Positions 55,401 through 64,000 of a DNA stretch of 64,000 bases are shown one piece after another. The translations under genes were made by a program, and so were the position numbers. The DNA is from Petrolisthes cinctipes (lineage: Eukaryota; Arthropoda; Malacostraca; Decapoda; Porcellanidae). Below the pieces are notes generated by a model, which ran no database searches, was not told the DNA's origin, and was given only the letters and a program-made list of their open reading frames with translations. The first letter of the stretch is position 1, and each line of letters begins with the position of its first letter. The stretch lies in NCBI GenBank assembly GCA_033782935.1, contig JAWQEG010001539.1:1-64000 (forward strand), written 5' to 3'.

Positions 55401-58400
55401 CAGAGGTGTTAAGAAGATTGACTTTACAGAGTTGATCTTGTTATTAATATTGGATGAATGTACTTATGAATAGACCTGTCAGGATTTTTTGAGAAGCATC
55501 TCATTTTGATTAATACATAATATCTTATTAAAAATTTTGCATTACAGTATTTAATAGTAAAATGTGTTGGTACATATTAATTGACTGTGTTGTTAACATA
55601 AAAAGTGACTTGTTTTGTGTCTGCAGATTCTCCTTCCAATTCGAACACAGTGAAGAATATAAAGCTTGGTCATACCCTCAAACTGCAATGCAACAACATG
55701 ACCAGCAGTGAAGCAGTTACCTTTGAACTTGCATGGTAAGTTAGTGGCTCATATGTCGGCACTGGTATCATTATAGGATCTTGCTTGATGATCTAGTAAT
55801 TGATGTTTAGTCATCATCATCGTTACTGACACCCTCGCCACATTTTATTCATTACAACCATCGTCACCTTTATTCTCGGAGAGGTGGAGGGATGGGTGTT
55901 AAAAGCTGAAGTGAAGTTGAAATGTTGCTACCACGCTGTTGAATACCATGTGATATACCACCTAAGTAAGATTTTCTAATCTTGATGAACAGGTACAAAG
56001 ATGACGAGAGACTGAAGGAATCTGACCGAATCAAGATCTTTCAGCTGAACTCATCGTTGATCATCTCTTCAGCTGAGGAGGAAGATGTGGGCTCATACAA
56101 GTGTGAGGTGATCAATGACACCCTGGTGGAAAAGATTCCCACTCAGTACTTCAAAGTAATTTGTAAGTTGTCTTGTAGTTGCTGTTAGATTTTATAATGA
56201 CTCCCAGGATCGTCACTATGGAAGAGTTATGATTTGTAGTGACAAATTTAACGATAGAGAAAAAAATGAAGTAAGGGAAGTTTGCAGTGAAAAAATTTAT
56301 CTTTGGGAAAATATAAAATAAACAGGGCTGGTAATAGTATCTGCCTCTAAGTCAATCCTGAATCCAATGGATGCATTGCTAACCACATTGAGTCTAAAAC
56401 AATACTGAAGTGGGGGTGATGATGGTGATGTTGCACAACCACCACCTTGCACTTCTGCAATTGTCATTACTCGCACACAAGTCCAAAACCCTCAACAATG
56501 CAAGCCATTATAAACAAATCCCTCATTAAATACAAATTTATTGCATATGAATCACTATTATTAATTAACAGTTGGCTGCAATATGCTTAGAAACATAGTA
56601 AAATAGTAATGTATGGTGATTGATCATATAACTGCTTGTGAAGTATGTTTCTTGAACATGTCACTGATATTTCATATTGTTTCAAGATCACAATTAAGGA
56701 TGACAGGCAGCTTTTAAATAATGTGTAATTCACAGCAGTAACTAATGAAGTCATTGTCAGTGGTAAATCAATCTTGAGTTTTTAACTATTTTTTAACACT
56801 TAAGTCTGTATTTTTGCTGGATACCAAAGGGGTAAGGGGCAGTGCAAACAAATGCATGAATTTCTGTAATGAAAGTGTGGGATTTATTCTCAAGGTACTT
56901 TCATTATCACCAACCTCAAATTAGATGTCATAACAGATTTCTTGTATGCACCATAGGTTTATACCTGATCATTCACATAATGAAGACCCTCCCATACTGC
57001 CACACAGGGTTAGAGGTTAAGAACCTGCCCAAGTCTTCGACGGTGACCATGCAGGAGCCACTGGTACTGGAGATCCCAGTGAAGGGCAAACCAACACCAA
57101 GCATCAGTTGGATGAAAGGTGAAGTCTGCTGTTGTCTTCATTGAAGTTTATGAATTGTTTGTCAGTCTTGTGGGAGGGATGGGTTCAAGCACTATTGGCT
57201 GTTCTTGAAGAAAAGTAGTAAATATAAAAAACTCAAAGTACAAGTGTTAGTACAGTATTTGCTTATACAGGTAGTCCCCAATTTACAAAAATAATTGCTT
57301 CATGAAGATCTTTTGAAAGTCCAACTTTAATCTTGCAGACACATTTCTGTATATGATATAATTCACCAAGGTTAGCCCCTTCCCTTGTAATTCTATCAGT
57401 CTCGGTACCTCCTATTTTCATGCGTGTATGGTTAATATAAACATGCATGAATTCAAAGACTGATATATTTATGTATAATGTACTCTACTGTACACATTAT
57501 GTGTACGAGTACACATATGCAGTGCAGGAAAGAGAGGGTGAGAGAGGAGGGTAGAGGAGATGGGGAAAGGAACCTCTTCAGATTCTTCCTTCCCTCCCTC
57601 CCTCACACCTTTTGTATTGAGAGAGACTGGGATAAAATTTAATGAAAAAAATAGAAAGAGATGCCAAGATTAATTAAATTTAGTTTGACAATTGCCACTC
57701 AGTTAAGAAGTGTGTCTGTGTGAAATTGTTTTTAAGGTCATGGTACTTTCCAAGGGAAGGAGATCAGCACTCACCTTTGCTGTCCACTTGTAGCCTCTCT
57801 ATAGAACCCCTTTGTGCTTTCATTGCATCCCCTTTGGGGAATTGAGCATTGTTATTGAAGTGTAACATAGCCAGATAGAAATTAGAAGAAAATACATCAG
57901 CAATGATTTCTCCTCAAATGATATTTTCATGATTTTTTTCCCCTGTAGATGATCGGTCCATCTCCGATATCTTCAACTCAAGCATGGTGAAATATGAGGC
58001 CAATAGCTACGGTGTGCCCCGGGCCAAGCTCACCATCTCCAGTGCCCAGATGAACTACCGTGGGACTTACACTTGCACCATTACTATCTATTCCATGACC
58101 CACACCACTGCCACCTTTGTCAGAGTCAAAGGTATATTAGCTATGTGCCTGTATTTTTCATCATTTAAGTTGGCCAGAGTGAGAGATGGGATATCCAACA
58201 CTCTTAAGGCTTTCCACCCTGGATTTGAACGACATATGAGCAACTCCCATTGACTGAAGTGACTGAATATGTAATTCACAGATTCAGTACTAGTTGTGTT
58301 TCTCCTATAAGTGCCGTGCCATGTACAGTTGATATTTTCAATCTTTGAGTTTGTGACTATTTTGTCCTTTATTATATAACTGGTTATGTGAGTAGGCCAC

Positions 58401-61400
58401 CACTCTTTTTCAATGGTGGCTTACTGAATGCTCCTAATCATTTAGTTCACTCTCAGTGTGTCATACATCTCTACTGTTCCACTGTCATTGCCAATGACCT
58501 ACTTGATTCATCTGTCAATTCTGTAGTTTCAATCTTTGTTTATTGTGGATTGGCAATGCTAATTTCATTCCTGTATGGCTTAATTAGACAGCTATTCTCA
58601 TCAGCTATCCACCTCTTGCTTATTTACTACAGCAGAGTTCCACCAGTCTCATATATTGCTATTGTAATGGACTTTGCTCTTTTGAACTCTTTTCTATATA
58701 CAATCCTTCTCCAACTATGACCATGACCTTCATGGTATGTTACACAGGCTAATAATTGGAGCAAAATTATGAGTAAAAATTGCACATTAGTTGTCAGAAA
58801 ATCCAGTACCTAACAAATGCTTTTTTCAGACGTTTATGCGGCACTCTGGCCCTTCCTTGGTATCGTGGTGGAAGTGGTTGTTCTGGGCATTGTAATCTTC
58901 ATCTTTGAGAAGCGCCGTGCCAAGGCAGAGTTTGAGGAGTCAGACACAGACCAAGGCTATGACCAGTAAGTTCTCCATGTTTGTTTGTTTGCACATCTGT
59001 TTGTTTTGATGGTTGGGATGCTCTGTGAGTAAGGCACATGTTATATGAGGCACGTATTATTAGAGGAGTCAAAGCATTACTTTGACAAGTAAGTTCCCAT
59101 TTGTTCCCTTGCCCTTTATATTGATGGTAGGGACACTGTGTGACTTATGTTTTACTAGAGAGAGACAAGCAGCACCACTTTGAGTAACCAGTACTGGTAT
59201 ATACTGTGTGCCAAATTCTTTCATTTTATGGTAGGGACATGATTTGGAGTATATATGCTGTATGTAGTTGAGAATATGTGCAAGTTCGACAAAACTTGTA
59301 AAGTAATTAGAATGAGTCTCTATACCAAACTATCTAACCATAGTTTTAGAACACGTGAAGAAATGTGAAAAAATAAATATAGGATAGTTTCCGTACATTA
59401 GTTGTGAGTCTGTCAGTTAGTTACGGAGTTCCACTAACATTGGTCTCAAATGACAGCTGAGCCTACTGATTTATTGATTCTTACATGAATTTGTTTTACT
59501 GTTTCAGTCACTTGTCTTTCTCACAATCTCTATTGTTGCACATTTCTGCTCTATATCATCAATGATAATATCTTTCCCAATTCAGCTTTCTACTCAAAGT
59601 CAACCTTTGTCAACCATTTCATCTAACTTGTTATATCTCTCTACTTTCTTAGAATGCTTCTTTTCATCCAAAAAAATCACTCAAACACTTCATACAATTT
59701 CCATTTTCAGACATCAAAACTTCCTATAACCTTCTGTTGCTCAAACTGTCCTTGATTTTTATGGCAGTTTTTATCCAAAAGAACATAATCTCCAAAACCT
59801 ATTAGCTATTCCTTACCATTTTTCCTTTACAAATTGACCTGGGTTTGCTGGTATATACATTGGTCCTCTGTGTTTACGAAAAAATAAGTGTTTTTACTGT
59901 TGAATTACTTGACTCTCTCTAGTAGTACATACATGCCGTATTTATAACTTATGTTTTATTTCATCTTATTTCTTTTACAGTGACAGAATGTGTAGACTAT
60001 CTGTTTGTTTATGCTGGTAGTTCTGTATGGTTTCATTTTGCTTTTGCTGAGATAAGCGTGTAGGACATTAGCTCTCTTGCATAAGGGTGGTGTGTACGTC
60101 TTATTTTTATCAAAACCTGTTCTTGACTTAGACATTCTTCACATGTACTCATACTTAATCCACTCCAAATTCTTTCTACATTATCTCATCACACCACCAA
60201 TATAAAGAAATCTGTGTAGCCAGCACATTTAGAGATCTTCTGACTGTTCATGTTTCTCTTGTGTTAAGCCAAAATGTTGAGGTGAAGACAGTGTACAATT
60301 CCCATTATGATTTTAAAGCTCATTATTTTAAAATCTCTTGTTACCCTAATTACTCACCACCCATATCCATAAGAAGGCTCACAATAAAAGTTGAATTATA
60401 AGCAAATCAGTCACATTCTCTGTTCTTTATTTTCTCAGTTCAAAGTGTAATACCGTATTTACCCCATTTAAGTCGCCATTACTATAATTATAAGCTGAAT
60501 AGTTTAATTTTAGCTATTTTATGAAAAATAGGCTTGACTTTTAACATGAACTGCACCTCAACTTACATTATCAACCATTACTCTCAAATTTTATGTTGTA
60601 AAAAGGTTAAGGATTACAAAAACTACAAATGTCCATTGTATTTTGCAGAAATTTATGTAATCACTCATGTTTGTTGGTTAGTGAATCAAATACCTTAATA
60701 ATGTATGGATTGATTTTGATAACATTTCATAGGAATGCAGGGCATTCTAAATCCTTGAAGTGATACTGGTAAAATTTAAATGAATGCAGGTCAGAAAACA
60801 AGGGCAGGAATGAAGAAAGTGTGTATTACTATATTATATTGATAATGACGATGTTGAAATATGGGTTAGTAAAGCAGTAGACCTTACTTGGCATATGCTG
60901 TCCTAGTTTCTGCATTTTGCAATTTCTTTCTTAAAAAAAATTTTCTTGACAAAGCAATTGATAACGTGAGTCTTTTGCTGATGAAAAGTTGACAGCACAG
61001 ACACACACACACACTTGCATTCTCTCATGTGTTTTATGTCTGGTATTGCATAAGAGTATCCCTGTAATACTGTGCTGCATTCCTGTTTTTGGTGATCCCA
61101 AATTGAAATACTTGTAGACTTCAATCTTACAAAAGTTTTGGGCCAAATAACTTATAGGACATGCATTTCCACTCCAGGTTGGAGTGTACCATTACAAAAA
61201 GAAGAAAGTTTGGCTCTTAAGTGTAAGACAAACCACATCTTTTGTCATAAGATAAAAAATGCAGCTTATAATGGTATAAATACGGTATGAAGTCTGTTTG
61301 TCATATTAACATTCTTAATTAGGGATAGTTTTGACGAATGGTCATTCAATTCACTTTTCTGTTCCTAAAACCTTTACTGTGGTTGCTTCAGGATATAAAA

Positions 61401-61770
61401 GTACAAGCAAGCAAAAGCTAGCTATATTAAAAACATTAGGAGCTACACAATTATCAATTTCAAAAGTTAACTAATGTTCATAAACTTACATACACAAAAG
61501 TGAAAAAATGGAAAATTGAAGTAGCCTTTCTTTCTGTCTGTATTATGGTCTTCAGTATTTCATATTTTAGTATCGGTTAAAAAATAATTGTAACTATGTA
61601 TTGAAATGCTTGAGAGCACCCCAGATGTCCAAACTCCGAATAACCAGCAATGAACTGTGCGCGAGAAGGTTAATACATTCACAACTGTTAGGAGGACCTT
61701 CATATCGAGCGTTTGCATCCCTTTTTACAGGAAAAACACAGCTGACAACAACAAGAGACAGCGAAAGTAA
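39216..61770 (+). CDS. Bsg: Basigin/neuroplastin-type immunoglobulin membrane protein (10 exons)
   Basis: Type I membrane glycoprotein; basigins chaperone monocarboxylate transporters and mediate cell-surface contacts. Exons: 39216-39270, 45297-45461, 49020-49209, 51435-51574, 55627-55735, 55993-56162, 57008-57118, 57949-58131, 58830-58965 and 61731-61770. They sum to 1,299 nt (432 residues plus TAA). Order: signal peptide (MSWITTTLMFLGLLGMSLG); a Gly/Pro-rich linker; Ig1 (CNLTLF ... GEYKC); Ig2 (LKLQCNNMT ... DVGSYKC); Ig3 (VLEIPVKGKPTPSISWMK ... GTYTC); a transmembrane segment at residues 378-400 with the family's buried Glu (GIVVEVVVLG, Glu389); and the tail EKRRAKAEFEESDTDQ ending NKRQRK, like the RQR-containing tails of vertebrate basigin and neuroplastin. 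Sequons include NLT, NMT, NSS (twice) and NDT. Junctions are GT-AG with matching phases. Basigin and neuroplastin cannot be separated here. Confidence 0.93.
39966..40785. mobile_element. 820-bp fold-back element
   Basis: Two long inverted arms, about 39966-40332 and 40391-40785, around a spacer of about 58 bp. Outer ends read GGTATTTATTGAAAGAATTA and the complement. Inward they share AGCAGTGTTGCCAGATC, a 24-bp minisatellite (GGTTAGGTTCCGGTAGTCTG then CCCA), a TTAGG-like tract, AAAATGCCCCATTTGCGTAT, and at the inner borders again a copy of the end word (GGTAAATATTGAAAGAATTG). Confidence 0.9.
40786..41100 (+). pseudogene. CR1-like LINE 3' end
   Basis: Encodes LFGNRVVDEWNKLSREVV and LNGFKNRLGR, the usual C-terminal block of CR1-type reverse transcriptases in arthropods, followed by non-coding tail sequence. 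It directly abuts the fold-back. Confidence 0.75.
42001..42732. mobile_element. Inverted-repeat DNA element, family H
   Basis: Left end TATGAGGGTCTCGTGGACAA then GGGGCAAATG; right end CACCCCTTGTCCACGAAACT then CCTCATA. 732 bp, no transposase recognised; TA-type borders. Confidence 0.72.
44821..44945. mobile_element. Degenerate TTAA MITE in basigin intron 1
   Basis: TTAAAGTGGAGGGCTAC at the left, core ATTCCTCCAAACTAGGC, then TTTCCTACCATAGTTTGGAG with GAAT. The right end is eroded. Confidence 0.7.
45297..45461 (+). CDS. Bsg: Basigin exon 2 (linker, symmetric phase 1-1)
   Basis: 165 nt, 55 codons, low in structure: GGGIQTGGPMLWNDPM, then PIYDSTGQQPVVPVSS. Phase 1 at both ends makes it removable in frame. 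Its inclusion is inferred from good splice sites; it has no recognised domain. Confidence 0.7.
45462..49019. other. Basigin intron 2
   Basis: 3.6 kb. Apart from the reverse transcriptase fragment it shows AT-rich DNA. A 130-codon frame at 47417-47809 has no family resemblance and no splice context, and is not annotated. Confidence 0.6.
45600..45960 (+). pseudogene. Decayed reverse transcriptase fragment in basigin intron 2
   Basis: Translates to a garbled MKVKVGGLHVGARQELND, then LLVANVRELQKVVDEFYDEC and NVGKSKEMVLGRSKVI. These match the thumb-side region of the same RTE-like family as 29690-31653 (YADD appears as FVGV). Confidence 0.7.
49020..49209 (+). CDS. Bsg: Basigin exon 3 (first half of Ig1)
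   Basis: 190 nt, phase 1 to 2. Encodes VGGELVSQQ, then FSVMCNLTLFDQLKWTHNG with the B-strand Cys and the C-strand Trp. Confidence 0.9.
49210..51434. other. Basigin intron 3
   Basis: 2.2 kb with a poly(T) run at about 49389-49418 and nothing else recognised. Confidence 0.6.
51435..51574 (+). CDS. Bsg: Basigin exon 4 (second half of Ig1)
   Basis: 140 nt, phase 2 to 1. Encodes VTVAKAQLRHAGEYKCSSLQ with the F-strand Cys. Confidence 0.9.
51575..55626. other. Basigin intron 4
   Basis: 4 kb. One intact TTAA MITE at 52650-52801; the rest is AT-rich without recognisable genes or RNA. Confidence 0.6.
52650..52801. mobile_element. TTAA MITE in basigin intron 4
   Basis: TTAA at both ends. Left GGAAGTAATATAACATTGG, core TTGATTCCTCCAAACTATTC, right half ATAGTTTGGAAGAATCAGTT, right end TACTATCCCCTTAA. 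Confidence 0.88.
55627..55735 (+). CDS. Bsg: Basigin exon 5 (first half of Ig2)
   Basis: 109 nt, phase 1 to 2. Encodes KLGHTLKLQCNNMTSSEAVT. The Trp codon of the C strand is split with exon 6. Confidence 0.9.
55993..56162 (+). CDS. Bsg: Basigin exon 6 (second half of Ig2)
   Basis: 170 nt, phase 2 to 1. Encodes YKDDERLKESDRIKIF, LNSSLIISSAEEEDVGSYKC. Confidence 0.92.
57008..57118 (+). CDS. Bsg: Basigin exon 7 (first half of Ig3)
   Basis: 111 nt, phase 1-1. Encodes LEVKNLPKSSTVTMQEPLVL and EIPVKGKPTPSISWMK. The usual B-strand Cys is absent. Confidence 0.9.
57949..58131 (+). CDS. Bsg: Basigin exon 8 (second half of Ig3)
   Basis: 183 nt, phase 1-1, after ccctgtag. Encodes FNSSMVKYEANSYGVPRAKL and MNYRGTYTCTI. 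Confidence 0.92.
58830..58965 (+). CDS. Bsg: Basigin exon 9 (transmembrane and juxtamembrane)
   Basis: 136 nt, phase 1 to 2. Encodes VYAALWPFLGIVVEVVVLGI then VIFIFEKRRAKAEFEESDTD. Reading on into the intron gives CAG then TAA, so intron retention would end the protein at YDQ. Confidence 0.95.
58966..61730. other. Basigin intron 9
   Basis: 2.8 kb. It contains a probable inverted-repeat element at 60451-61287; otherwise nothing recognised. Confidence 0.55.
60451..61287. mobile_element. Possible inverted-repeat element in basigin intron 9
   Basis: Ends TACCGTATTTACCCCATTTA and the approximate complement ATAATGGTATAAATACGGTA, with AAGCTGC-type words just inside. 837 bp with no coding capacity. 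ACCGTATTTA-type ends are common to several DNA transposon groups, so no superfamily is assigned. Confidence 0.5.
61731..61770 (+). CDS. Bsg: Basigin exon 10 (C-terminal tail)
   Basis: Phase 2 start, after ctttttacag. Encodes KNTADNNKRQRK and TAA at 61768-61770. The stop overlaps a consensus donor (AAA-GTAAGT), so the exon may also be spliced onward at 61766. Confidence 0.82.
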
Positions 61771-64000
61771 GTAAAAAAAGGAAAGAATATTTACATCAAA
61801 CTTCCTCCCTCATTCATCTCTACTCCAGCCTGCTCTAAAGATAATTTTATTATTACATTTATTTTGATAGAAGACATTTGGGTTTTGTGTATTTCAAGTT
61901 ATGTATGTTATGTTACTCTTAAGTTCCCTAAAGTATGTGGCACTTCAGTATTTGAAAATGTTTCATGTAAATTTGCCAAGGTCTGATTTCATTACAATAT
62001 TAATCTAAATTGAGGAGAATTAGTTATGTGGTCTTTTGTATTGCACGTGTATACAGTTTCATAATGTAACTTGATTGTATTCCAGGGAAGAATGTCCTAA
62101 ACTATTCTGAGATCTTACTTCATTGTTTGGATATCTAACGCTTTTAATCCAACAAGACCCAGGTTCATAATAAGGCATCCTTTGGTAGGTTCATTTTCAG
62201 AGAGAAAGACTCGTGGCTCCATGTAATTACCTATTTCAAGATGTCATATCATTGTCTTTCTTGAAGACTTTCAGAAAAGGAATATACAGTATACAGACTC
62301 TTATGATCTTTGTAGCCAGTCAGGAAATACAGATGTGTTTTGATGACATCCTTATTAATAAGTGAGGTTGGATTCAAATCCATGTAAAGCTGAGAATTGT
62401 GGACAGACAAAAATATTTTCAGCTTGGCAGGTACAAGGTTCTGAAGTCTTTGCAATGTTCAGCCTGGTACTGGTTTTCTAAAGATTGACAGTATTCAGAC
62501 TAGAGGGCTGAGGTATTTGATATGATAAGCCTCTTCTCCATATACCCCTTCATAGTCTGTCTTGTCCATGTCTACTTGTGGAAGAATATGATGATTATGA
62601 CCATTGTTATTAAGAGGTCTTGCCCTACAGTGTGTTTATTCTACAAGACTGAAATAAAGAGATACTAACAACTGTTCAGTCTTTGCATGTTAAATAGTTT
62701 ATATTGTTCAGTATCATAAGGGTCCAAATTTGAGCTCTATCAGTGGTGGTGTTTTTCTTTTATAAATTATGATGCTTAAATAAGCCCAATCTTTTCCTTA
62801 TAATAAATCTATATCCATACATATTTCTAAATGTGTACAGTATTATTATTATTTCTGTAGTTTGAAGTTCTATTTTGGTAATGTGTGACATTCATTGCAG
62901 TGTTGCAAGATACGGGAAACATTTCAGGTACCAGTAGTACAGTAGTTTATCAGTCATTCCAGTACTATTGAAATGTGTAAAGCTAAACCTGTAGTAAACA
63001 GTTCTATATAGATGTATTACACCATTCTACATTAAAGCTCTACATCACATGCCACCCTACAAACTTCTGAATATAAAGATGCTTTACAACTGTTGCAGTA
63101 TATTATTAGGGTTTGTATTTGTGTACGGTATTATATGTAGACAATTTACAGTATACTGTACAGGTATATATAGCTATCTTATCTGTCTCTAGCGCTGATG
63201 CTTTCCAACATCCGGGAACTCCCCCCAAGCAGGTGGCCATGATAGAAAACACTCCAATTTTCCCTCTTCCAACACTCCTTGCTAAGTCAAGTCCACCTCT
63301 TCTACTTGTGTTTCTCACCCTCACAAACTCTTCCAACCTGTTCACTCAATCTGACTGGTGTTTTTCATCTCCCACCAGGCCCTTCAATATCATTCACATA
63401 CATCATTGTAAGTTTTCTCTCTTGCATTTTCTACACTGCTCCAAACCTTCTGAATTTACTATTATTATATATCACCCTCTCAATCATCTCACACTCAACA
63501 TCCCAACACACACACTCAATACTTTTCCCATCCCACCCCATCTAAAGTGTATGTACACTTGCCAGCAACAGTAATAATCCACTTTCCCCCTTTTTATTTT
63601 CATCTTTTACTTTCAATTGCTCCCATTAGAGGTCACCACAGTAGATCATGGTCTGCATATATGATTTAGCAGAAAGTGTCAGTATTGAATATTACTGCTA
63701 ATTTATCATAGGATAAATTACTCTTTAAGTACTGCTTTTGTTATTATCAAGAATGAACTAATATTATTGAATATTAGTTGTGTTAGAATAATATATTAAA
63801 TCAGTTTTACTAACATATGTATAGGAACTGTACTGTCCTGGATTTTTATAATAAAAAGTAACATTGAGTTCCCAGGCATTGGTCTTTTTGAGATACTGTA
63901 TAGGATGACGAGTATGGCATTGCAAAGAAATATAATGTGTTATAGAGATGTGCAATTCAATTGCGTAATTACTCATGCAGCTCATAATTGTGTAATTATC
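61771..64000. other. Basigin 3' region
   Basis: 3' UTR or downstream sequence, AT-rich. It holds the possible alternative last exon at 63193-63574. No further gene was recognised to the window end. Confidence 0.5.
63193..63574 (+). CDS. Possible alternative last exon of basigin
   Basis: A good acceptor (ATCTTATCTGTCTCTAG) precedes a frame that would join exon 10 at 61766 to give KRQRN-ADAFQHPGTPPKQ. RQRN recalls the RQRN ending of vertebrate basigin and neuroplastin. The downstream part of the frame, to TAA at 63572-63574, is compositionally odd and unlike a cytoplasmic tail, so only the first part may be real, or none of it. Confidence 0.3.

Larger units (their letters stand above)
56163..58829. 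other. Basigin introns 6 to 8
   Basis: Introns 56163-57007, 57119-57948 and 58132-58829 show nothing beyond a purine-rich patch near 57530-57570. The 110-codon frame at 58388-58720 is AT-rich and hydrophobic but has no family resemblance. Confidence 0.55.

Noticed and set aside
58388..58720. 110-codon hydrophobic frame in basigin intron 8
   Set aside because: AT-rich chance hydrophobicity; the real transmembrane exon lies at 58830-58965 with proper splice sites.

Overview
This is a window of arthropod nuclear genome, most likely from a decapod crustacean. The basis is spliced GT-AG genes with arthropod-like products, very dense AG/CA/AT/CCT microsatellites, abundant short TA- and TTAA-flanked inverted-repeat elements, decayed non-LTR retrotransposons, and a degenerate arthropod-type TTAGG tract. 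The species cannot be fixed from the sequence alone. Nothing resembles a bacterial operon, a phage or a CRISPR array.

Layout. (1) 1-9807: no exon found. It is repeats and unique-looking AT-rich DNA, and is probably a long intron of, or the sequence upstream of, the first gene. (2) 9808-28228, plus strand: sixteen exons of VWA8, a mitochondrial AAA+ ATPase with a C-terminal von Willebrand A domain. They encode 1,609 residues and are complete at the 3' end; about 300 N-terminal residues lie outside the window. (3) 28229-31789: intergenic, with a TA-flanked MITE and a broken RTE-like retrotransposon that carries two further insertions. (4) 31790-34350, plus strand: a trypsin-fold gene whose catalytic Ser is Asn, so a serine protease homologue; its 5' exons were not found. 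(5) 35097-38201, minus strand: mitochondrial ribosomal protein S24 in four exons, complete (177 residues), tail-to-tail with the protease homologue. (6) 39216-61770, plus strand: a basigin/neuroplastin-type membrane glycoprotein in ten exons (432 residues), head-to-head with mRpS24 across about 1 kb. A possible alternative last exon lies at 63193-63574.

The genes do not form a functional cluster. VWA8 and mRpS24 are both mitochondrial, while the protease homologue and basigin are secreted or cell-surface proteins.

The most distinctive content is repetitive. There are several families of palindromic elements with TTAA or TA flanks, including two convergent pairs enclosing different DNA, nested and abutting copies, and an 820-bp fold-back whose arms each have inverted ends. 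Three copies of one LINE 3' end have recognisable target-site duplications. In the genes, the notable points are the Ser-to-Asn change in the protease homologue, the single 755-residue terminal exon of VWA8 followed by a genomic A tract, and a basigin exon structure that allows in-frame removal of the first Ig domain, with stop codons lying inside splice donors.

All exon joins were made by eye from splice consensus, phase and remembered family sequences. No alignment or database search was run.
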